This document shows, one piece after another, positions 57,351 to 64,000 of a DNA stretch of 64,000 nt (positions within the stretch are counted from its first letter, which is position 1; the number at the start of each line of letters is the position of its first letter). The stretch spans positions 248,001 through 312,000 of the forward strand of contig CM049997.1 in the NCBI GenBank assembly GCA_016630955.3. The letters run 5' to 3'. The notes beneath the pieces are model-generated. The model did not search any database and had not been told where the DNA came from. It saw only the letters and a list, made by a program, of their open reading frames with translations. The stretch comes from Didymella arachidicola. Lineage: Eukaryota > Ascomycota > Dothideomycetes > Pleosporales > Didymellaceae. The translations under genes and the position numbers were made by a program.

Positions 57351-58559
57351 ATGTACCGCCGCGGCGACCCGCGCTGGAACCGCACCATCCAGCACATCTC
57401 GGAGAACATTGAGCACGCCAACGAGGCCGCGCAGGAGAACCTCTACGGCTTCACGCAGAGCTACGTCAGCCCGTGCGTCGCCTCGCTCACCAGCTGCTGC
57501 AATGCCCTCACCGCGCCGTGCTTCCCGTCGTCCAACGACCGCCGCCGCAACCGCAACCGCGCGCGCTCCCGCGGCCGCGCCGAGCTCAGCTTCGACTTCT
57601 ACGACGACTGGGACGCCGACGAGAGCGACGGCCTGCTCGGCTGGCGCAACGACAGCCTCGAGCGCTTCCTCGGCTCCGCCACAACCTACGGCGCCACACC
57701 GCAGCCCACCACCCACCGGCCCATGACCTACACCCACCGCGCCCGCGACCCGCGCTTCGACGCCAACCGCCGCAAGCCCACCGCCCAAGCCCACCCGGGC
57801 CCCGACCCAACCCTCATCCCCTCGTCCTCCTACTTCGGCTTCCTCCCCCGCCTGCCGTTCAACCTCGGCGCAAAGGGCCTGCGCTACAAGCCCAGCGCCG
57901 CAGACCTCACCGAGCACCCGCGCCGCCGCGCGCAGGAAACCCAGCCCCTCATCGAAGACAGCGACGAGGACCCCGACCACAAGACGCACCGCCGCGCACG
58001 CAGCAACACCCACACCAGCGGCCACACCACCGACTCGTTGTCCAGCCGCGGCGACATTTTTCCGTCCGAGGACGAGCTCGACGACGCTGTCCCGCTGGAT
58101 GATGAGTTTACGGTTGCGCTTGAGCGCCGCTCGACGGCGGTGTGGGATGAGAGCGGCACTGTGTCTGGTGGGAAGAGTGTGAGCAGCAGGACCCCCAGCA
58201 GCGGACGGCGCAGCGAGGAGCCCAGTATAATCGAGGACCCCGCCACCCCCTCGCTCGCCGATCTGCAGCGCGAAGAAGACCGGCTCCGCCGAGATGAGGA
58301 GGAGGAGTTGGCTAGGAAGCGAGATGCGGCGCAGCAACTCGCTGTTCAGCGGGGGTTGGTGGACAGTAGTAGTAGTAACGAGGCGCAGATGCGCAACGCT
58401 GCTGCGCCGTTGGTGAAGAGTCCTGCGGGCGAGACGCCAGGGACGGATGAGGAGGAGGAGGAGGAGGAGGAGGAGGAGGAAGATGAGCGGCCGGTTACTA
58501 CGGTGCGCAGAGAGGACGCGGGGGAGTTTGTTCCGGCGCGGTTACCTTATTTTGGATGA
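57351..58559 (+). CDS. acidic, disordered hypothetical protein
   Basis: A single exon of 402 residues in very GC-rich DNA. The N-terminal third has a more ordered look: NRTIQHISENIEHANEAAQENLYGFTQSYVSPC, then a cysteine-containing stretch, an Arg/Asn-rich segment, and FDFYDDWDADESDGLLGWRNDSLERFLG, which reads like a conserved fungal block. The rest is rich in Arg, Ser, Asp, Glu and Pro, with HRRARSNTHTS and a coiled-coil-like LADLQREEDRLRRDEEEELARKRD, and ends with 11 glutamates coded by a GAG microsatellite. I do not recognise a characterised family. It is divergent from the methyltransferase, with about 245 bases between starts. Confidence 0.75.
   Translation: MYRRGDPRWNRTIQHISENIEHANEAAQENLYGFTQSYVSPCVASLTSCCNALTAPCFPSSNDRRRNRNRARSRGRAELSFDFYDDWDADESDGLLGWRNDSLERFLGSATTYGATPQPTTHRPMTYTHRARDPRFDANRRKPTAQAHPGPDPTLIPSSSYFGFLPRLPFNLGAKGLRYKPSAADLTEHPRRRAQETQPLIEDSDEDPDHKTHRRARSNTHTSGHTTDSLSSRGDIFPSEDELDDAVPLDDEFTVALERRSTAVWDESGTVSGGKSVSSRTPSSGRRSEEPSIIEDPATPSLADLQREEDRLRRDEEEELARKRDAAQQLAVQRGLVDSSSSNEAQMRNAAAPLVKSPAGETPGTDEEEEEEEEEEEDERPVTTVRREDAGEFVPARLPYFG
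58449..58481 (+). repeat. GAG microsatellite coding polyglutamate
   Basis: Ten GAG codons and one GAA codon in a row inside the acidic protein gene. Repeat number is likely to vary between strains. Confidence 0.9.
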
Positions 58560-58614
58560 TACGTTTTGATACCAGATAGTCCCACGAGAGCTGATTGTAG
58601 ATGTAATGTAATAA

Positions 58615-59979
58615 CTACCCCAACCCCCCAAACGTCACATTCCTCTTCGTCAACCCAGCATATATATCGTCCAAAACACCCCTCTTCCGCTTCCTAACCT
58701 CATCTCTCTCCTCTTCCTCGACACGCTCCTCCTCGTCCGCGACACTGTCGGCCTCCGTCCACGGCCGCCACGCGCAGATGCTGCCGTCGGCGTGCGCAGA
58801 GTACATTTCCACCTCGTGCGCGCGCCAGGCGAGGGTTGTGATGCGGTCTTTGCTGTTCCGCTGGGGCTTGGCAGTGGTAGTAGGTGTATCGACAGGACGC
58901 TTCATCCGACGAAGCAACTTTCCGTCGAAGAGCTCATAAAATAAAATCTCGTGCTCGTTGGGGTAGAACAGGGTATCTGCGTGGGCGGGGAAGAAGTGGC
59001 TAGGCGGGAGGACGGGGATGACTGGCGCGAGCCCCGTGTTTTTCACCGCGGGGCCAAAGTTGGCGAGCGTGTTGGCGTGCGTTGAAGTGTCCCAGACGCG
59101 GATCCGTTGGTCGTGGCCGGTGGTTACCATGTGGTGTCCGTCTTCGGTCCATACGAGCCCGTTTACGGGGCCGCGGTGGGCTTGGGCTTGGGCTTGGCCT
59201 GAGGCGTGCGAGTACGTGTGTGTGCGTGCGCTGGTCTGACCGACTGAGTCCTCGAGGTCCAGGGAGCCCAGGGAGCCGACGCTGCGTCGGATGTCCCAGA
59301 AGCGCACTGTGCCGTCTGTTGCGCCGGAGGCGAGGAGGTGGTCTGTGGTGGGACTCCATGCTGTAGAGAGGACGGCGCCGGAGTGGCCAGCTAGGCTGTG
59401 TGTGGTTGCACCTGAACGCAGGTCGATCAGACGCACGTTGGGACCCTGGGTTGCGCAGGCGATGAGGAGGTGTGAGGCGATTGGCGAAAGGGCGATGTTG
59501 TAGACTACGGCGTCGAGGTCGAAGGAAGCTGATGTTTCGAGAGTCTCGCTGGAGTAGAGCTTGACTGTGTGGTCGTACGACGACGTGAGGAAGGCGAGCG
59601 AGTCGAAGGGATAGAAGCTGAGCTGTGTGATGCCCAACTTGTGCTCCTTGGCTGTCCTGTTCACAGCAGAAAGAGGGAGGTACGCCTCTCCACTCTCTGT
59701 GGTGTTGGCTTCGGCTTCAAGATCCCATATCGCAATCGATGAGTCTGCACCACCCGAGAGCAGATACCTCCCTTCGAATCGGTCGACGGTCAGAGCGTTC
59801 ACGCCAGCGACGTGCGCTGGTATGCGAGCGTGAGGATCGTTTGGTGGCGGTAATCGCTGGCTGAATGTCACGGCGGCGGGTTGCAGCGCGTACACAAGGC
59901 TCGTCGCCGTCGCGCGTTTGAGAACGTCATTATGCGAGAAGCCGTATGCGCGGTCGAGCAGGTGCTGTTGAGTGGTCAT
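58615..59979 (-). CDS. WD40 protein, CSA/ERCC8-like (transcription-coupled repair)
   Basis: A single exon of 454 residues. The N-terminus LLDRAYGFSHNDVLKRATATSLVYAL is followed by WD repeats: VNALTVDRFEGRYLLSGGADSSIAIWDLE, ITQLSFYPFDSLAFLTSSYDHTVKLYSSETLE, AVLSTAWSPTTDHLLASGATDGTVRFWDIRR, VNGLVWTEDGHHMVTTGHDQRIRVWDTST, and a last one with ITTLAWRAHEVEMYSAHADGSICAWRPW. The acidic/basic tail ends in KRKRGVLDDIYAGLTKRNVTF. This order and the inserts match human CSA (ERCC8) and yeast Rad28, substrate receptors of CUL4-DDB1 ubiquitin ligase in transcription-coupled repair. Assignment by family recognition. It is convergent with the acidic protein gene, only 55 bases between stops. Confidence 0.85.
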   Translation of the reverse strand: MTTQQHLLDRAYGFSHNDVLKRATATSLVYALQPAAVTFSQRLPPPNDPHARIPAHVAGVNALTVDRFEGRYLLSGGADSSIAIWDLEAEANTTESGEAYLPLSAVNRTAKEHKLGITQLSFYPFDSLAFLTSSYDHTVKLYSSETLETSASFDLDAVVYNIALSPIASHLLIACATQGPNVRLIDLRSGATTHSLAGHSGAVLSTAWSPTTDHLLASGATDGTVRFWDIRRSVGSLGSLDLEDSVGQTSARTHTYSHASGQAQAQAHRGPVNGLVWTEDGHHMVTTGHDQRIRVWDTSTHANTLANFGPAVKNTGLAPVIPVLPPSHFFPAHADTLFYPNEHEILFYELFDGKLLRRMKRPVDTPTTTAKPQRNSKDRITTLAWRAHEVEMYSAHADGSICAWRPWTEADSVADEEERVEEEERDEVRKRKRGVLDDIYAGLTKRNVTFGGLG

Positions 59980-60124
59980 ATGCGCCTACATGCTTTGCGT
60001 GTGAGGGTTGACAGCTCGAGGTGACGCGGTCGTACATGACGTCGTTGTGGCTCGTGAACTAGCGTCCGTCCTTCACCACGCTAGACTTTTCCGTGTAAGC
60101 TCCGTTTCCTCACAACACGCGACA

Positions 60125-60822
60125 ATGTCGCGACGGCCACATTATGGGAGGTTCTCCCGCCCGTCATCCGAGGTTCCAGCAGTAGAAGCAGAGCAGGCTG
60201 AAAAAGCCCCGAGGCGTCCTGCGAACGTCTACGATGCGGTTGCAGGTAAATTCGCGTTGTGCAAGTTAAATTTTACGATTAACCGGGCCAAGGACGAGTC
60301 ACCCAGGCAGGCTTGATTGGCAATGTCAATGATGTGAAGAGCTCTCGGCAACCACTTCGGCCTGATGAGGTCCTCTTCAAGCAAGCTAACGCGCCGGTGC
60401 GGTACGAAGAGACTGACTACTACGACGCGCATGCCCGTCTGCCAGCAGACCAACAGCTGCCCAGTGGCGAGTTGCTGACCGCAATCCATGCGTATGTCTC
60501 CAAGCTGTACTCCCGCACCACGCATGGAGATGCCCAACCGGCCTGGAAATGCATGGACGAGACTGCTTTGATCGCTTTCGGGATTCTCATGGAGGAGACT
60601 GCAAGAGAGATCCTTGGTGAGACAGGCGACTTTGCTTTTGTCGAAGCTGCAGATGAAGAGGAAGAGAAGATCCTTGCTCCGGCGTTTGAAGAGAAGAGGA
60701 CAGACCTGGAGAGTCCTGAGCCGAGAGAAACGTCACCACGAGCGACGTCAGTTGAAGTGGACGAAGTTCCAGAGAGTGATGATTCGCGTTATTCTTTAGA
60801 AAAGTCGGATGAATCAGACTGA
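60125..60822 (+). CDS. RNA polymerase I upstream activation factor subunit Rrn10 homologue
   Basis: Two exons, 60125-60245 and 60311-60822; 210 residues. The first exon is basic and Pro/Arg-rich and ends in NVYDAVAG. The second has LRPDEVLFKQANAPVRYEETD, LPSGELLTAIHAYVSKLYS and the block MDETALIAFGILMEETAREIL, followed by an acidic, Ser-rich tail. These blocks follow in the same order the features of yeast Rrn10 as I recall it (NVYEA start, DEVL, DLRVVHYY, then FDETSLITLGLLIE), a subunit of the UAF complex that recruits RNA polymerase I to rDNA promoters. The yeast protein is shorter (about 145 residues), without the acidic tail. The match is by recall and short, so a database profile search would be the deciding check. 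Confidence 0.7.
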
Positions 60823-61039
60823 AGCATGTTATGCTTGTTATACGGTCTCAACCGGTTGATGGGGAGCTGCGCGACTGCCTCCTTGAAAGCTGCCTGGTTA
60901 GCGCCATGCATCAGGAAGGCACGTCCAGCACACCTCTCACATCTCGCATTATCATTTCACAATCCTTCACATATTTGAGCCTGGATCGCTCGTACGGCAA
61001 CACCAATCCTTATCAATATTACATTTTACAGCACCAGTC

Positions 61040-61793
61040 ATGGTAGGGTCATCAACACTCCTCGCACGCACTTCCACTGACCACATGCAGGCACCCAAAA
61101 CAACAGTCAACGCTCAGAAGCAAGCCACAATCCTTGCGTGGTTCCACAAGACAGCACTCGCCTACAGTCTCAAGGATCTTGAGAAGCTGATTCCTTCGGT
61201 TGCCTCCATCAACGGCATGGCTGTAAAGGACTACGTGCAAGCGCTTACGGACGACTCACTCATTCAGGCAGACAAAATCGGCAGCGGTAATTGGTACTGG
61301 AGCTTCCCGAGCGAGGCCAAGAAGAGGAAGGAGAAGTCGTTAGCCGAGGCGCAAGGAGCGTACGACAAGGCCAGCGCGGCAGTGTCTGAGTTGCAAGCAA
61401 AGCTCGACCAAGCCGGTGCCGCACAAGCAGAGGACGAGGGCTTGCTCGCAGAAACGGGTGCGCTAGATTGAAGCCTCGAAGGTGCACCCACTAATAGTAG
61501 CAGGCGGTGACCGCAAAGCGCTCGTCACAAAGCACGAAGAGCTCGCTCAGGATGTGGAGAAGCTCCGCACTGAACTTGCAGCGTACAGCGAGTTTGACCC
61601 GGTGGAGCTAGATAAGAAGATCGAAGACACTCGACGTTCGCGAGCCGCTGCAGATAGATTCACTGAGCACATCTACTGCATGGAGAGCTGGCTCAAAGAG
61701 CGGGTATCTGATCGGGAAAGCCAGGTTGGCATTCTAAAAGATCTCTACGGTGACGAGTGGGATGAAGAGGACGAAGGTCTCCGTGAGTTATGA
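61040..61793 (+). CDS. MND1: Mnd1-like meiotic recombination protein
   Basis: Partner of Hop2 in meiosis; the pair helps Rad51/Dmc1 invade the homologous chromosome. Proposed exons 61040-61042 (only the ATG), 61091-61457, 61504-61793; 219 residues, the usual Mnd1 length. Seen: QKQATILAWFHKTALAYSLKDLEKLIP at the N-terminal winged helix, INGMAVKDYVQALTDDSLI, GSGNWYWSFPSEAKKRKE (conserved NWYWSF signature), a long coiled coil, then TEHIYCMESWLKERV and DEWDEEDEGL. The first intron (GTAGGG..GCAG) is 48 nt and a multiple of three; the frame also stays open if it is retained or if the ATG at 61085 is used, so the first residues are uncertain. Intron 2 has the unusual donor GTGCGC but restores the coiled-coil frame. 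A further donor-like GTGAGT near the end leaves a small doubt about the last residues. Confidence 0.85.
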
Positions 61794-62285
61794 AGTCCTC
61801 CATGCGACTGAACATTTGTGCGACGCATAAAGTAGCTCGAGCGAGGTCAGGAGCCAGGGACTGGTCTGCAGCAAGCGAATGTTCCAGATTCAGAGCTATT
61901 TGCCCGCCACACACACATATGTAAGCAACACAATCTGAACAGAGTCTTCGAGAGCATCATTTCGAATCATACCAACTACCCCGAATGCGTGCCTGAGTCA
62001 CCCAATGACTGGCCCGTGAGGCTGTTCGCTAGTGGCTGACGCTGGCTGCGGCACCCACGCATTGGCCAGGTCGTCATTGATTCGCTTGCAGAACAGCGTC
62101 ATATTCGTAGCCTTCACAAACTCTCACCTCCACCATCACGCTTAATAACCGCCCTCGCTGGTTTGCGCCGACAGCCTCCCACGCGCCGATTCACTGTACA
62201 TTTGCATTCTCTGTAATATTTAGCATTTCAACTGCGCATACATACCACAATACACGCAACTTTTACAACGCACGAGTACCCCGCG
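61794..62285. other. intergenic region upstream of the Hel2-like gene
   Basis: About 490 bases; promoter and leader of the next gene presumed. No other gene or repeat seen. Confidence 0.5.
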
Positions 62286-64000
62286 ATGGCCGACACAAGA
62301 GCTTCAGAAACCGCACAAGTACCGACGAGCCCAGCACGGCGGGGAGGGCGAGGCCGAGGGCGCGGTCGGGGCGCACATCCAGGGCTCGAGGACGGTCCTG
62401 AACACTCGGGCTCTCGAGGGCGCAGCAGAGGTGGTCCCTCAGGTGGCCGCGGACGTGGAGGTCGTGGGAGGGGAGATGGCGCAAATCATCGTGGCGGGCG
62501 CCAGACGGCCGACAAGGGCAAGAATCCCATTGTAGAAGGAGAGGGAGCTGGCGAAGCTATCCCCACGCTCGTGACGCCGGTGGCGCCAGCAGAAGAGGCC
62601 GTAGACGACGATGCAGAGGTCTGCTTCATTTGCGCCTCGCCCGTACAGCACACCGCAATCGCATCGTGCAATCACAGAACGTGCCATATCTGCTCCATCC
62701 GAATGAGAGCCCTGTACAAGACCAAGGCTTGCGCGCACTGCAGGACAGAGTCTGACCACGTCATTCTCACTGACGATCACGAGAAGCCATACCAGGAGTT
62801 CTCCGCGACTGACTTTTTCAAGGTCGACGACAACCTTGGTATTAAGTTCGAGAAAGCCGAGATTTTCGAGGATGCGAGACTGCTCCTGCAGTATAATTGC
62901 CCTGACAGTGAGTGTGATGTTGCGTGCTTGGGATGGCCGGACTTGCACCGCCACACAAAGACAGCTCACAGTAAAGTTATGTGGTAAGTAGTAGCAGTAA
63001 CCTGATGTCCAGTACGCTCTAGGATCACCTGCTAACCATGTCCAGCGACCTTTGTACAAGAAACAAGAAAGTATTCACACACGAGCATGAGCTCTTCACT
63101 TTCGCCGACCTTAAGAAGCACCAGAAATTTGGCGACGATGACCCTGGTGCAATCGATCAGAGCGGATTTAAGGGACACCCTGAATGTGGATTTTGCCGTC
63201 AGCGCTTCTACGGAGATGACGAGCTATATACGCATTGTCGCGACAAGCACGAGCGCTGCCACATCTGCGATCGCCGAGAAGGGAGCAGGCAACAGCAATA
63301 CTATGTCAACTACGATGCTTTGGAACAGCACTTCCGGAAGGACCACTTTGTGTGTCCGGACAGAGAGTGCTTGGAAAAAAAGTTTGTTGTATTCGATTCG
63401 GAGATGGACCTCAAGGCTCATCAGCTGGAGTCACACCCCAACGGTCTGACCAAAGACGCTCTCCGGGATGCGAGGAGGGTGGATATGTCAGGGTTTGGGA
63501 ATTATCGCGCGCCACACGAGGGTGACCACGGTCGACGAGATGACAGGAGACGAGAAGGCGGAAGAGCTCGTGGTAGGGGCAGAGATCCGAACGCCGAAGC
63601 CGTGCCTGCATCATCTGCGCAGCCATTGAGCAGAGCGGAGCTCGCATTCCAGCGACAGAGGGAAGCCCAGCAGTCTGGCGCATCGGGGCGTACATTCGGA
63701 GGTCAGCTTTCAGCTCCTACACCAGGAGAAGCGTTCGCTGCTCGGCCAACTCCCAGCGCATCCGCACCGGCAACACAAGCAGTTTCGAGGCCCAGCCAGC
63801 CGGTTTTGAGTAACGTCACTAATGGTGTCAGCAACTTGACTCTGAGTTCGCAGCCTTTTGTACCACAAACCCCTCAAGATCAGGCGCGACTTCTGCGACA
63901 CAACGCCGTTACGGAACGAGCGACGAACATGCTGCGCAACGATCAGATTAAACTTCAGCAGTTCCGAACCGATGTCTCATCCTACCGCAACGACAAGGTA
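62286..64000 (+). CDS. Hel2/ZNF598-like E3 ubiquitin ligase (3' end cut by window)
   Basis: Exon 1 62286-62983, then a 62-nt intron, exon 2 from 63046 and still open at the window end; 551 residues are visible. The N-terminus is RG-rich (GRGRGRGAHPG, GGRGRGGRGRGD). A C3HC4-like RING follows (CFICASPVQHTAIASCNHRTCHICSIRMRALY...CAHC), then a series of zinc fingers (CPDSECDVACLGWPDLHRHTKTAH, CDLCTRNKKVF, CGFCRQRFYGDDELYTHCRDKHERCHICDR, HFVCPDRECLEKKFVVF, DLKAHQLESH). This is the architecture of yeast Hel2 and human ZNF598, which ubiquitinate ribosomal proteins on collided ribosomes and start quality control of stalled translation. The intron splits the CDLC finger and is needed to restore it. 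The window ends in the disordered C-terminal region. Confidence 0.92.

Noticed and set aside
57282..58337. 351-residue open frame on the minus strand opposite the acidic protein gene
   Set aside because: It is Ala/Gly/Val/Arg-rich with no motif, as expected for the antisense of a very GC-rich gene with biased third positions. The plus-strand frame has natural protein features.
1..64000. CRISPR arrays, bacterial operons, prophage or rRNA/tRNA genes
   Set aside because: None seen; introns, gene families and gene layout are those of a filamentous fungus.

Overview
The window looks like nuclear DNA of a filamentous ascomycete (Pezizomycotina; a Dothideomycete is a reasonable guess, but I cannot prove it from sequence alone). 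The evidence is short introns, mostly 45-90 nt, with GT..AG ends and CTAAC/CTAAT-like branch sites; compact genes on both strands; and fungal-only families (BIG1, Zn2Cys6 regulator, Rrn10, a LAC12-like permease). I found no rRNA, tRNA or CRISPR. I recognise 27 protein genes, two of them cut by the window ends. Exon borders were set by hand from splice signals and reading frame.

Layout. 1-7 kb: 3' end of a two-helix membrane protein, an arginyl-tRNA synthetase-like gene with altered signature motifs, ornithine aminotransferase, and a kappa-class glutathione transferase with a GC-AG intron. 7-11.6 kb: no recognisable gene. 12-19 kb: a soluble hybrid histidine kinase and a SERCA calcium pump, then a C-run/A-run homopolymer. 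19.8-25.4 kb: an NFX1-type zinc-finger protein divergent from BIG1, then a small membrane protein. 26.7-33.5 kb, all minus strand: a cytochrome P450, a small secreted cysteine-containing protein (effector-like), and an amino-acid permease. 33.5-38.7 kb: mostly empty, with one Pro/Ser-rich hypothetical protein. 38.7-44.6 kb: a divergent pair of lactose-type sugar permease and GH2 beta-galactosidase, probably a lactose/galactoside utilisation module. 44.7-49.7 kb: SAP-motif protein, aldehyde dehydrogenase and a four-helix membrane protein. 50.5-55.9 kb: a Zn2Cys6 regulator divergent from an FAD monooxygenase. 55.9-64 kb: a densely packed housekeeping block with a lysine-methyltransferase-like protein, an acidic hypothetical, a CSA/ERCC8-like WD40 protein, Rrn10, Mnd1 and the Hel2/ZNF598 ubiquitin ligase (cut by the window end).

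The most unusual structures lie between genes. A 251-bp element at 47048-47298 has perfect 30-bp inverted termini and TA on both sides, and sits just upstream of the aldehyde dehydrogenase. An AT-rich ~467-bp insertion at 53429-53895 is bounded by a 10-bp direct repeat, carries several TTTGAC/GTCAAA palindromes, and contains a 79-bp fold-back. It lies in the shared promoter region of the Zn2Cys6 regulator and the monooxygenase. Both look like non-autonomous transposons. Other points of interest are the lactose pair, the secreted protein, the ArgRS motif changes, and the Rrn10 assignment outside the yeasts.
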